Positions 24,701 through 39,700 are shown, counted from the first letter of the stretch. The stretch is 64,000 bases of DNA from Bedellia somnulentella (GCA_963576735.1 OY755182.1:6882001-6946000), one strand, 5' to 3'. Notes: a model not told the origin generated them from the sequence alone. Numbers and translations: made by a program.

Positions 24701-27700
24701 CTTACATTATCACCTTGTGTAATTCTTCATTACACTTGAATAAAACATTAATCTATCCAACCATATGCGACCAGGGTATGTGAATGGCTCGACGAAATGC
24801 AAGCCGGTGCCATACGCCAAGCACAAGTGTCGTTCTCGGCTCGAATCCCGTCCGCCTTTCCTCTAGGCGATGCGACCACCATGTGTACCCCTGCGGCGCT
24901 ATACCACGCGGCCGCGCAGCCTTTGTACGTTAGACATCGGACTAAGCCTGTCGTGCCAGGTAAATATATGAAATATTACTTACATATACTGACTGAGTAT
25001 AATGATCCCCAATGTTAAGAACTCTTTTCTATCCTCTAGTGAACTGTGTTCGACTTTTGATTATATATTGTTTATAATATTTGACTAATGTAAATTTAAA
25101 CTGAAAAAATATACTTTGATTTTAACCATCATCTCGTTAACATTTATTTCTCCCTTAGTATTTTTATTCCCAAAATCAACTCTAGTATAACTATTAGAAT
25201 CAGCGTATTCCATCCGTAATACCTAGTTTGTACGATCCTGGCAACCTACAGAACGTTATTCATAAAATTCGACGTAATCATTATTCCTACCTAAAATAGT
25301 AAATTTTTTTGTTTGATCTGTGTGTTTTATATAGGAGAGAAAAAGAGACAAAAAAGAGTTATTGAGCCATATGATTTCCCTATATCTATCTCGCTTGCAC
25401 ACCCGACGGTCTGTACATTCTTTGGTTCTGTATGAAGATTAGAACATAATTTTGGTAATCAAGCTATTAACAATATTAGATACAACATGAGAAAACATTA
25501 ATTAGAACACGAAAATTGTAGAAACGCTGCTTTTAGTACATAAAATAACAAATACGTACAAGGGCCACTGTTTATCAATTTGACCCCACATTACCAATAC
25601 AAACCAAACTAGGGAATTTATAATGCCGTTTTATTACCTTAGGTAGAGTACTTCAATTTGAATGTTTTTATTTAAGAAAACCTCATGTGGGGATTATTAC
25701 TAATAAATAAAGGAAAGAAAAATTACGACATAGGCGGTAATCGAACCCGCGACCTCGGGTATACGCCCCAGTCGCTCTGCCAATTGAGTTACCGTGTCAT
25801 TGGCTGCCAGTGCAAAATTCTTCTATCCTTTGTTTCTTTTACACTTTTAAGTAGTGTGTAAGTGTAGGGTTCGATTCCCGCCTGTGTCGAAATTTTTCTT
25901 TCCTTTATTTATTATAGCACTTCAATTTTATTACTGCACTTAAGAAAAGTTTATTTCTTTATGTTGAAAGAGTTAACATAATTTTATATATTCAGGACAA
26001 CAACAGCAGCCAGAAACAGTAACAACTCCTTTAGCAAGCGTTCAAGAAGAGAAAGAAGAGAACGAGTGGCCAGCCAAGGAGACGGAGGATGAGACACAAG
26101 GCAATGGTTTGTTTTGTTTCAGTTTTTCTAAAATATAATATTTTGTAAAAATATTAAAATAATTTTTCTTATAAAATGTAGACGCGCTATGACTTCGCTT
26201 CCTTAGATTATCCTAGCTTTTGATTGTCTTTTATATTTCTATAATTGTTTCATTTTAATCTTAAGGTGCTAAGATTAGGCCTTTTGAGTGTAGTAAAACT
26301 TATTAATATTAGGTTATGACAAATTGGCAATGGAGTAAACTCAAATATCTTTTATGACCTCTTTTGATGTACCTTAACTTGCTATTAAAGTTATCCTCTC
26401 ATCACAAATGATCCTCATAATACAGAAAACCACCCACGGCCTTAAAGTGTACATACAAGCTATAATTTATACAAGAGTTTATCACTTGCACCACATAATT
26501 AAAAATATGTCTGCAGGTCCCACAGAAGAGCACCCACACGAAACCAAGCGCAAACAAAGTGTAGCCGCCGAAGAACAAGAGAACCATGAAGGAGATGTCC
26601 TTGAGTCAGCCCCAGTTATTTCCATGGTCACCAATCACACCAACGGCACGCTTAACTTGTGGCAACTCACCTTTGACGACAAGTCTAATTTCTCACAGGT
26701 GCGAAAATAGGTTATGATAAGTATACAGAAAAATTTAACTCTGTTGTCCAAAAAAATAATAAATTTATAAGATTTTTTTTTAACCGACTTCATTCTTAGA
26801 CACCACAACTAAGTTACTTTGGCATAGTTTCGATTTGTATCTCTAAACTTATTGAAATATTGTGGAAAATATAATCAAATGAGGTGAATGAAATATTATT
26901 GAAATTAAATAATGTAAAACTTCAATATCGAACGGACAGTATTAATTAGCGACTCATTTAATCATACAAGGTCAATAACGTAGCAGAATGACGTCACAGG
27001 ACCACGCCCATTTAAATCAATTTGTAGTACTATTGTTACTAATGTGTTTTTAATATGATTTTTATTTGTTTCTAGGTGTTATCAATCGGTCACGCGTCTC
27101 GAGCCTCCGGCCATAGATTTAGGGTTAACGACATCACATGCCATCCAGTATTACCGTTATTACTAACGACTAGTCATCACAATATATCAGGTAATTATTA
27201 GTTTTTTGATGTGATTTTAATGGTTTAAAAAGTACGAATAATAGTCTGTTTAATAAATTGTTTTTAAATGCTATGGGCAGGTGCGACGCAGTTTTCTGAG
27301 ATAAATATCAAACCCATCAGATTGGTTGCAAGATGTGTCATTTTGTTATAAGTTTCTGCTATCAATTTATACATACATACAAACTTAAAGCTATTCCAAG
27401 AGGTGGTAGCCATATCTTTAGAATTATGGATTCCTCATCCATTCGTTTTGGAAGTTAAATGGGAAAGGATTATAAAATATAAGTAAAATTATACAACAAA
27501 AATCCTGAGCGGAGCTTTGGGTAATAAAGGAGTTAAAATATTCGACATATTGGGATCTCTCCAATGTTACCAAACCTAAAAGCTATGAATATAATGCAAT
27601 AAAACGTTCGGGTAAAAAATCCTGGAGTTAGATTCCTCGGGGGTGAAAGCAAGCTTAAATCACATGATATGGATGGATCACTGGAAAATTCAAATAATTC

Positions 27701-30700
27701 CGTACTTTAGAGAGCACAATATCACGGTAGCGACTGCTAGGCGTCGTCCTAATTGGGAGCGATCGTACGTTGGCGCGATGCGTTTTTCATCTCACAATCA
27801 ACGATTACTCGAGTGATCGCGCGATTACTCGCGAGGTTCAAATAGGACACTGATGAAATCTGTATGTTTGAACGACGAGAACGCATCGTGTCATCGTACG
27901 ATCGTTAACTATTAGGACGACTTCCCAGTCTTCCAATCCTAATCAGTCCAACGCTATAGGCATACTCACAAACCTCCTGCTATATTATTCCAGACCGCGA
28001 CCGCGGCGCCACAGCGGCAAGTGAAGCAAGCGCCGGCGGTCTCTGTTCCGAGCTGATAATGTGGCGCGTGGAGTGCGTGGGCCCGCTCGGCAAGTCGGGC
28101 GGCGTGGCCGAGCTGGCGCGGGTCAACTCGCCGCACCTGTCCGCCTTCAGCAACGTGGCCTGGCTGCCCACGCTGTTACCCAGGTATACCACTACCATCA
28201 CTCATTTTTGTGGAAGCAGCCAAGATATACTGGCCAGTACTTAGGTAGAAAAACTTTTACATACCGCGATGTAGAATTGTAAGAGAGAAGCTGCTATGTT
28301 CGATTGAGTCCGATGTAGTTTGCGATCAACTTAACATGCCCTGGCTGCCCACGCTGCTACCCAGGTATACCACTATCACACAAACTGTATCAAATCATAA
28401 CACTACCACCACACACACCATATATCAACGTAACGTGGTATCATCTAAGTCGGAGCTGATAATGTGATGCGTGGAGTGCGTGGGCCCGCTTGGCGAGTCG
28501 AGCTGTCGCTGTTAATTAATTAACGAACACAGCAAAAATATCCTGGCTAATACTTAGCTAGAGAAACATTTAGATACCGCGATGTAGGATTATGAGAGAC
28601 GCTGCTATGTTCGAGTGAGTTCGCTGAAGTTTGTGCTCTATTAGTACCCCCACTCCTATATATCAACTTAACGAGGCCTGGCTGGCCGCTGCTGAGGTAT
28701 ATCTCTATTATACAAAACTGTATCAACTCTTTAAGTCTAGTGCCATACTCAACATTTATCAACATAATGTGGCCTGGCTGCCCACGCTGCTGCCAAGGTA
28801 TACCACCATAAAACTTAGAGCGGAAACCAAATGTAGTACCAGACACACCATATATCAACATAACGTGGCCTCATCAAACTCGGAACTGATCATGAGGCGC
28901 GTGGAGTGCGTAGGGCCGCTCGAGAAGAAGGAAACGAGATCTCCGCTATAATCTTTAGTTCAGTCGAAACAACATGCGACAATAAAAAACACATATTCCT
29001 ATCCTATTCGCACTATGTATTAAAAATACCGTGTCCATAAATTGGGCAAATATCACATTCCAAATAAATATAAACAAACTTTTTTTCACAAGCATTTTTT
29101 GTTTCTTATGGCTACTGTTACAAGGTAATGTCGAAATTATTATTGGCCTTGTTCTATACCATCCTAAAAAACAACATAGATTTTACTACCAATTTTATAC
29201 TAATTAAGTTTCTCTTTTCCAGCACAACCTTAGGCAACCTATCGAATACCCCGTCCGCGTGTTTCGTGGCAAGCGACGGCGAGAGCCTGCGCGTGTTCCA
29301 GGCGGTCATCGACGCGAGGACGCTACTGGCCGAGATTGCGTCGTCTGAGAGGAAACATAAGAATGGACTTGTAAATATATTTTTTTGCACGTTTTTGATC
29401 TTTGATTTTTGGTTATTGTTAGAGATTTTTGGGGTTTCGAACCTAAAACGGAGCCTATTGCTAATAAGACTAAGCTGTCTGTCTGTCATCAGACTATATC
29501 TAATAAACTGTGTTCAAATAAATCGTGATAACTAGAAAGTTGAAAATTTCACAGAATATGTATTCCCGATGCCGCTGTTGCAGTAAAATCTGATTAAAAT
29601 ACATATTTACTGCTACTATATACGTATTTATGTCAATTTAAATTGAAGTTAAACTCATTCTGATATAAATGGTCTCTAATTAACTTAATAAATCATATAT
29701 TTATTAAGTTAATTATTTATTAGCCTAGTTATTTATTGACTTTACCATCCATTAAACCTTGCCTAACTATTTTTAACCGTCTTCAAAAAAAGGAGGTTCT
29801 CAGTTCGATTGTTTGTATGTATGAATGTTTGTCCGCGATTATATAATTTGCATTTGATATTTGAAGTGTTATGGTTTTCCCGCTAGAACCACGACACAAC
29901 GTCAATGTCCTCCCAATCATCGCTGTCGTCGTGCGGGCCGCCGCTGCACACGCGCGTGCGGCTGGTGTCGCAGCAGTCCACGGCGCGGCCCGGCGCGGTG
30001 GTGCAGCTGCACGCCATCGCGGACGCCACGCACGACTGGCACAACACGCAGCTGCTGCACGTCTTTCAGGAGCAGCTCATCACTGGTAACTATTGGACTT
30101 GCCAATGTATTTGTAATACTGACAGAATGTGTATATTTGGTGTATAGACGATTATGTTATATGAAAATATCATGAGAAGATAGCGATAGGAATAACTCTT
30201 TCTTACTCAGACTTAACTTACCGGCCTTTGGAAGAGATAGAGATGCATTACAATCCGAACGCTTAGGATTACGTTTTATATGTTGTATTTACAGTGTAGC
30301 AATTTACTGAATAAAAATGTGGATATTTTTTTAATTATCATTATTATCTGGTATTCCCACCAAATTGACCTCTCGCTATAGCCTGTAGAAAGTATTATTG
30401 AGATTTCGTAAATTTTATATCTGATAATCTTTGTACCTTCCAGGCGAACGCACATCTTCCTCAGCTAGTTCCGATGACGGTTCAGATGGTATTGACATGA
30501 ACCCAATGGGCGAACCCGGGTTAGAGGCGATGGTAGATCTACGAAAATCAACAGTGTTCAATGAACCATTCTACATTGTGGTTTTGGAGAGGACTGACGG
30601 TGGCTCCACAGTGCATATGTGGAGACTTACGATATCTTCGCAGGCTGATCCTAGCGGTAAGTTGTAGAGATGAAAAACATATTTACAGCCAAAGGGTACT

Positions 30701-33700
30701 AGGAAAATTAATCAAATAATGTCTTAGGTAGTTGTTTTTATTGCGGCTTACTACTCTAAAAGGTAAAGATTTAGACGGAAGCATTCCTAAATATTATTTG
30801 ATCAGTCAATACGAGACCTAATTAAGTTGATTACTAGTCCGTTAAGCTGAATACTATTAATTTATGCATAGAAATTACTTTTTTTACATTGTTTTTATGT
30901 ACACAGTATGGCCTTCCAGCCGTTTCCTTTACCTAAACCTTATAACTTGCTAACAGATGACCTGACAAGTAGTATGTACGTACCAGACAGTGCGTTAGTT
31001 CAGGAAGACGACGGTGCGGAGTCTCGTAAAAATTCTGTGTCTATGGCCGATGATCGCCCGATACCGCAGAGCCATGTGGATGCGCATCTGTCTATTTCTA
31101 CGAAAAAGGTATAGTACTTTATTGTTCAATGTAATTATTATTCAGTAATTTTTATTTCAAATACGAACTGTTTGATAAAACATTCGGTTTAAACCACACT
31201 TTCTGTTATTATTTATAATTTTATACTGCACAGGTTATAAATTCATTTTCTAAGGCAACAAAACATTATGCTTCTAAAAAACGATATTACTTACCCTTGC
31301 TTTGTTTAATAATTAGGTAGCTTCTATACATCCTAAAAATAATATATCTTACTAAAACACTACACATTGATAAAACAATTTTCCCCAAATTCCAGGTGTG
31401 CGAATGTCCCCTAGCATTACCCGATGGTGTAGACGTGATCCACGCTACGCCGGCCGCCGGCCATCTTAGCTCGGCGTCTATATACCCGGCTTGCTTAGCG
31501 CCCTATATATTGGCTACGGCTTGCTCTGATAGCACTTTGAGGTTGGTACACTATATAGTACATTTACATTTATTAATTACATTGAATGTAACAATCAGTT
31601 TCTATAATTACGATTTCACGCTACGTACTGCAAACACTGCAGTACCTAATTTAAAATACGCCACTAATGTTTCCTTTCTTTTCTTTATTTATTCTTTATT
31701 TATTAGTAATAATCCCCACATGAGGTTTTCATGAACAAAAAGGTAGGAAACGCAAACAATACTTAAACGTGTAAAAGAAATAAAGGATAGAAGAATTTCG
31801 CGCTGGCAGCCATTGACACGGTGGCTCAATTGGCAGAGCGTCGGGGCGTATACCCGAGGTCGCGGGTTCGATTCCCGCCTGTGTCGAAATTTTTCTTTCC
31901 TTTATTTATTCTTTATTAGTAATAATCCCCACATGAGGTTTTCATGAACAAAAAGATTTAAGCCACTAATGTTGTTAAGAACATATTTTACGTGATTGTA
32001 AGTTGTATTATAGTTTGGCGCTCTCTTCTCTATAGTGTTGTTATTACTAAATAAATAAATTAACGACACATGTTTTTTTTCTTTTTTGTAAATATAATGT
32101 ATGGACATTATAGGTGATAATTTCTTAGTCTTGGATGTGTATTGTATAATATTTATTATTTTGTCGAGTTAGGATCATTAGTTAGTTATAGTTAAATTAT
32201 TGTACTTTTCTGGTAATTAATTTGATCTGAATTCTATATCTAATAAACATATAAAATTCAATTTCTTTTCTGACAAATTATTTAAAACTAGACGACGAGA
32301 GTGTCAATGTGTGACACATATTTAATTTTAAGACTTATTTTTGTTTGTTTCTAGATTCTGGAAATGTAGTGTTACTAAGAAAGATGACGGCGAGTACGAT
32401 TACGCATGGAAAGAATGGGAAATGATGAACAAAAATCAAGAATCTGCTATTGACATTCCAGGTAAATATATAGATTTAGAATTCAGTTAATCAATGATAC
32501 ATTTCATTGCCTTAGTCACTCAGATTTATTTTAACAGATATTTATATTTGTTAACTAATACCACCACACTACCCTAGTTTAGTACGTTAGCATAATATAT
32601 ATGCATATTTAGTGTAGAAAAAAATAAAATTAATTTTATATTGTTTCAGGACAACCATTACACATAAGCGCGGCCTACAGCGGGCGTATAGCATGCGCAT
32701 ACAAATGTGGGCGTTCGTTCACCAAACCGAAAGTCGCGACAGACAAACCGTCAAACAACCCTGACGCTCGTTTCGTCAACTTGTGTGTTTGTGTGTATGA
32801 GTGTGAGAGCACTGGAGGGGCAGAATGGCTTCTTGAAGATACGATTCCGCTGAGAAATGTTAGTTTGCCAAGAGTAGGTGTATGTGCCGATACGCAGATT
32901 GATTTGTCATATCTGCATGACTCGTCGTTTATGCAGAAGAGACAACGGTTGACGCAGGTGTGTTATGCATTGTTTGTTTATCTTGAAAATTAGTATTGTT
33001 GTTATAAAAATATATGGACATATTTGTTACGAAAAGGTCATATATTGGTATTTGATCAAGCATTGAAGGAACAGTAAAATTTTCCATTTAATTATTTTGT
33101 TATTTGTAATGAAATCACGGTTCCAAAGAAAACTTAGTATTAAACTTACATTCCCAACTAATGTCGAGTCCGCAAAAGTAATAATGAATGTGCTTAACTA
33201 TATAAGCAAATTTATTAACACATTCACGCTCCTGGGAAATAAAGCAGGTACTATTGCCACATCCTTAAATTAAATAAAAAACATAATAATTTAAACAAAA
33301 CATCCACCTAATTCCAGGTCCTACAAACGCTATCCCACGAAGAGAACCGCAACAACCGCAACGGCGAAGGCGACACAGGCAAATCGGCCGGCCTACTCGC
33401 AGTCCCTTCATTCTCCACCCTACAATCCTTACGAAGAAGCATCATGGAGAATGGAAATACTTGTCCTTTGACCCAGAAACATCTGGTCCAATTAGATTGG
33501 GTGTCCAAAGAAGACGGGTCCCATATATTGACTGTCGCCGTTGGTTCGAGAGTACTGCTGTTCACACCCGTGTCTAGCGATTTGGCTCAGGCTAATTTGA
33601 AGGTATGGTTGATAAAAACGATAATTTTACTAATTTTTATTATAACGATTAATATGAAGTTTTTTTGTGTACTTCAGGGCGAATGTTCATTATGCCGTGG

Positions 33701-36700
33701 AAAGCAGATGAATCTTAGGGCCGGCGCTCACTGCCGGCATGGCATGGCAAAGGATTTCGGTACAGATACAGCATTTTTAATCTTATTGCCATGCGTATAG
33801 AATTCATTTTGACACAACGATGCCGAGGGAGGCCGCGGTAGGACAGAACGTCGGCATCGTTGTGTCAAAATGAAGTAAAATGAATTCTATACTCATGATT
33901 ATAAGATTAAAAATGCAATATCTGTACCGAAATCCTTTGCCATGCCATGCCATGCCATGCCGGCAGTCAGCGCTGGCCCTTAATGGAAAGGTTACAGCTA
34001 TTGAAATAGTTTAATATTTTTAAATTAGTATTTGTAATGTTTCTAGGGCGATAACATATTGATATATATTTATTTCTAGTTAAGTTAAATAATCAGTTTT
34101 GAGTTTTTTTGTAGTTATTAAGGTTTCCATCGAGAAGATAATCATTTCAAGTATAAAATCTGCTAAACATAGTGACTAGTTTAATAACTAGTATTTCGTG
34201 AAATAATAGTTAGATGAAATATTAAAATAAGTACTTCCTTGTATTGTTTTCTAGATTTGTATTTAAGTAACTTACTGTTAGATATAGTTAAAGTAATTTT
34301 TTTTATGAGATCTTTATCAGTAATCCTAAGCACTGATTTCTATTTGCATAAAAGACTGCAAGGCAATAGTCTTCTTTATAATAAATCAGGTTTACAGTTT
34401 CATTCCTTATCTTGATTTATTTATTGTTAAGCCGGCTCTTTAATAATTACAGGCAATGAAAGAATCAATAAACAACAACCGTCCGATACTCCGAAAGGCC
34501 TCATCTCTCGCCGCCCCATTATTCGTGGAAGAGATCAGATGGATGCAACTCCGTAGAATAGACCTGAAGACGGCCGATGGTCTACCACCATTGCCCATGC
34601 AAATCACGTGGGTCAGAGATGGTATATTGGTCGTGGGGATGGACTCAGAGATGCATGTGTATTCGCAATGGAAGCCTGAACATCCGCAGTCTTCTTGTGG
34701 GTATATTGGCCAAGTGAGTATTATAAAATATATTCGAATTTATGTTTTTGAATTACTATAGAAAACTTTGCTACTAGTGAGAAATTACTTGTCAATGATT
34801 AATTTAAGCCAATAATTATCGGACTTTGTGCAATTAAGTATTTAACGGTTTCTGTTTTACTAACTATAAAAACAAGTTGTTTCAATAACATGACATACAT
34901 ACACTCACGGCTGTAAATCCCTAGAAGGGGTAACCAGAGCCAAGGAATTATAAATTCCTCAGCCACTTTTGGAGGTTGAGTGGGGAAAAGATGGTAAAAT
35001 AAAGGTTGTTGGTGATGGGTCTCCAACCGCATCGCCCAAAAACCCCAATACCGTTATTCGCCTCTTACGTACACCCACCGGAGGAATGGGGTAGTGCTAT
35101 TCTGAGCCGACACTACACAGCAGTATTATTCAATAAGAAACCCAAAAAAAATATACTTTTAAATGCTTCTGGATCCTTTCACCTAGTTTTATTCCACCTT
35201 TGACCTAAACTATACGCCTATGTAATCAAGTTGCCGCCATTTCCCCATCTACCCTCCAGTTTCCACATTCTCAAAAATCAATTCCACCTATCATACACCT
35301 ATAACAAGCCACCATTCTCCCCAGGAGGTAGACGAAGGCAGCGAATCCCGCGCTCTCCGCGACGCAGACCTGCGAGTGTCAGCTCCACACTTGAATCGCG
35401 TGTCGTCCATCAACCTGCAACTGTTAGAACGGGACGCTAAGCGGAGGAAAGCGCAGCCGGATCAGCCGCAGGTAGGATTTTTAAGAATTTTGCATTTTTT
35501 TTATCAATAAACTAGGAATGTATGTACAATCTATATCTATTACAAAAAAAAGGATTGTAAACAAACCATTGCCGGGAATAAAATCGTAGATTTCATCAAG
35601 AAAATACTTCCATGACACTAGAATTTCACATCCGTCAATTATAAAACACATTCGTCGAATGATCCAGCTAAAAACTAAGTATTAATTGGAGATAAAACTT
35701 GCAAAACACAAAAAAAATTAAAAATTTGGTTACTTAATATTTTTTCCAATGCAAAAATTTGGGATGGGTATTGACATTAAATAGTAATGAAAGAATGACA
35801 GTAATCGATTACCGATTGATGAATCGATGTAAGAAGATCCAATATATCAAAATCGCAGTGAATAAAATGTATAACACTGTAAACTATTGTATTTTTAACA
35901 AAAATAATAATATGTATATTGATACACAAAACAAATTTATTACGTTTTAAGTTCAGAAATGGTTAGTGAGTATGTAGATTATACCTATTTTACTATTACA
36001 TTAAAGTTTTATTTGGTTCGGGCCGATTCTGGTCTTTTTTTAGAAATGTCTTTTATTAATCGACTAAGGATTTTGCCGTGTAGTGTCGGCTTAGAATAAC
36101 ACTACCCCATTTCTACCCGTGGGTGATCGTAAGAGGCGACTAAGGGTCTAGGGGCTTTTTAAGTGATTTTTGGGCGATGTGGTTGGAGACCCGTCACCAA
36201 AAACATTTACTGTTACCATCTTTTCCCCTTTCAACTTCCAAAAGTGGCTGAGGAATTTCTCATTCCAAAGCTCTGGCTACCCCGTCAAAGAATTTATAGC
36301 CGAGAGTATATGTATGTATGTATGTAATCGACTAACGGCCCGTCCCGGCTTTGCACGGGTTGACACATTTAATTTACACATACAAAACATTTCGTTATTA
36401 AAGATAAGTCAGGTATGAATAATGTGATGCGTTTGGCATTAATATTGGCTGTCAGTCACTCGGGGAATTTAATCTGTCTTTTTAATTTTATGCATAGGTG
36501 TAACTTCTAAGGTTTATTGTGGGATTGGGATTAGTTTAATTTTATTAAATACGTAAAAACGCCTGTTCTATATTTACGTATTTAATCATTTTATTTCTGT
36601 AGCAATTGCTCCGGAAAATCGCTATACTAATTTTTGCTCAAATGTGCTCTCATGTTAGTACGAAAAAAAACGAATATTAAAAAAGGTTATAGACGATATG

Positions 36701-39700
36701 GCCGAAAAGCAAAATATCCAAGTACTACGTCTTCCTCCGTACCACTGCGAACTGAACCCAATAGAACTAATTTGGGCTCAAGTAAAGTCATATGTAGGAC
36801 GGAACAATAAAACATTTAGAATGCCCGAGGTTAGGACTTTACTGGAAGAAGGTATAGCAAAAATTGGTGCAGCGCAGTGGACAGGATGTATTAGTCACGT
36901 TATAAAAGAAGAAAAAAAAATGAAGGACCTGGAAGGTTTAATTGATGCTGCGACGGATTCCATACAAGAAAAAATTATAATAAATGTTGGCGACTCTACG
37001 ACCACTGATGATGAATCGGATATCGAAGACCTACCTGAGACAACCTAAATTATACATTAATACCTAAGTTATGTTTGCCTAAATTACTATATTAAATCCA
37101 TTTTCAATGTAAATGACTGCCTCCATCTCGCGGTTAAGCGCTTGGTTTCAAGTACGGGGTCTTGGGTTCGATCCCCGAGGGGTGGTAACTTTACAAAGAT
37201 TTGTAAGATTTAACCCAGTTTGGAAGGATATTGCAAAATTAAGATGATTCCGTGCTTCGGGCACGTTAAGCCGTCGGTACCGGCTACTATTACGGTAGTA
37301 GTCTTTAGTCTACCAACCCGCAATTGGCCAGCGTGGTGGATTATGGCCATATCGCCCTATATAGGGTAGGCTCGAGCCCCTTGGTGGGAACATATATGGG
37401 CTGTGAGGAATTTAAATAGTAAATTGTTTGGTAGCATTTAAAAATAATAATAATGTGAGTGTTAACGATACAGTAACTATTATTTCATACTTTTAACTGA
37501 AATTTTAAACATATCTTGGTTTTTTGTATTCGACTATCTTGAATAATTTTATAAGAAGTGTATGTACATCACACATTTACACAAATTAAATTATATATAT
37601 ATATATTATATATATATATATATATAATTATATATATATATATATTATATATATTATAATTTAATTATATATATATATATTTAATATTATTTCAAAGTGA
37701 AAAGATAAATCTTTGTTTTTTGAACGTCAAAATTCAACTTAATGGTAATGGCGTAGGTATGTGACGACCCCACCGCCCGTTGTTGGAATGGCGTCGAGAT
37801 GATATGTTCATCAGCTTGCCTTTCACTGTACTATCACAGTTCTATTCACCCTGCTGTGTATCAATCAACAAGTAATTTGTATTTATACTTTAGTAAGAAA
37901 AACATTTCGATGCCATGATTTGGATATTTTTATGACCCTGCTAGTGTGCGAATGAGTTCGCCGTCTAGAGGTCGCAACAGTCTCTTCTCTGCATACCCCA
38001 ATGTTGGCTAACGTGAGTATATGCATAAAAGTTATTATAGGGAACGAATGTGTGTTTTACATCTGTTTATAAGTATACGATTAAATTGGATCAAGAAATT
38101 TGCTTACAATTAGTAACGTATTCGATGTTTACGTCGCCGTCGATTATATTGGTTACAACACTAAAATACTAAAAGGTCATTGACGTTTCTTTGTTTACAA
38201 CCCTATTTTTTCTAATTGATACAGACGGTATTTGTTTATCTTTTTTTTTAAATCGTTGCCATAGTCCATAATAAAAAAAAATTAGTCCAATAACCTACCA
38301 CGTGCAGCTGCTGAAACGATAAACCAAACAAAAGAACGCGGAGCCGCATCAGCCGCAGGTAGTATTTACGCGATTAGATTTTTTTACATTGTTTTAGTAA
38401 CTATAAATGGCAACAAAATGGAATTCGTCCATCAATGACATTAAATATTATTTAATAACAGTCCTTTTTTTAATCATCCGTCTAACAACAAAAAAACAAG
38501 TCCGTAAAGACATAAATTTAAATTTAATAAAAGGCATTTATTGTGGTTTGTATTGGAATTATCGCGACCGCACTTGATTCTGAATTTGGGATGGGTTGTT
38601 GTGTTCTCCATTCCATATATCATCACAATACTATACTAAAAATATCTTCTTCCAGCCACTCCTAGACTATCTCCCAGACTACGGCCTATTCGAAGCGTCC
38701 CAGATGGCGTGTCCCGTTTTGCCCCAATACCACCCCAAGCAGTTGATGGAACTGTTGAATAGCGGCAAGATTCGATGTGTCAAGGCAATATTGGCGCATC
38801 TAGTTAGGTCAGTATAATGACACTAAAATAATGTATTTCTATATTAGGTTTATTATTTAGCTTGTAATCTGCTGGTAATATTTTATGACAAATTGGCATA
38901 AAAACGGTTAGTATATGTATACGTTAGGAATGCAACGAAAAATATGATGTGGAACTTACTGTTATATTTTTTAAACTCAAGCAAAAAAAACACTTAAGGA
39001 CTTATTTATAGTTAAAGTAGCTAACAACTTGGCCTGGCTTCGCGCAGCAAACTTTATGATTGCATCATGCAAAGCGCAGTATTTGTCACCTTAAAGTGAA
39101 TATACGTTACTTTTTGTGAAAACCTTTTCAAAATCAGTTCAGTGTATTGATAAATAACTTTTTAAATTAGACCTCTTTAAAAAATTAGTATGAATAAAAT
39201 AATACATCTTAATTGCTGATTACTTTGTCTTATAATCCATAGATGTATTGGTGGCAGTTACGCCAGCCGTACTTCGCAAGGCGACGAAGACAGCTTATCT
39301 AGACAGGTATGTCAATTACTTACATATAAACGATAAAAGCATTGTATGTCCACTATATAGCACGAAACTCTATCATATCAAATATACACAGTTATGTCAC
39401 AACTATGTTATCAATGCTGCTAATTTCTGCTAAATATTTTGATACTCTGTGAATCAAGCTAAAAAAAATTCTGCTAAATATTTTGATACTCTGTGAATCA
39501 AGCTCGTGCACATATTGCTTTTGCAATGTTGTATATATAAATGTATGATTTAAATTTAAAATGTATGTCACGAATTATCAGATGCAAGTTGTCAAGTTTT
39601 TTTTCATGGTATTTCATCTACGTGTAAAACATAAAAACAATATTTACATAACTTCCCAGTATGCGTGGAAAAGGAATACACACATTTCAAAACATAGGAA

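Noticed and set aside
28547..28951. Open frames of about 105 codons on both strands
   Set aside because: They run across decayed exon 16 copies. There is no family match in frame and no splice support.
29128..29220. Upstream start for exon 17 from a methionine at 29128
   Set aside because: The TTTTCCAG acceptor at 29222 and the serine codon split with exon 16 fit the family; the extension is intron.
31684..31955. A functional tRNA-Tyr gene
   Set aside because: The cloverleaf folds, but position 33 is C, the copy lies in a multi-copy fold-back element, and eukaryotic tRNA-Tyr genes usually have an intron.
33600..33800. Extension of exon 24 (118-codon frame) or an extra exon with GECSLCRGKQ
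   Set aside because: The frame runs into a fold-back element. Exon 24 has a good donor at 33603 and joins exon 25 in frame with family-matching sequence.
36698..37048. A host gene inside intron 26
   Set aside because: The frame is a C-terminal piece of a DDE transposase without its other catalytic residues.
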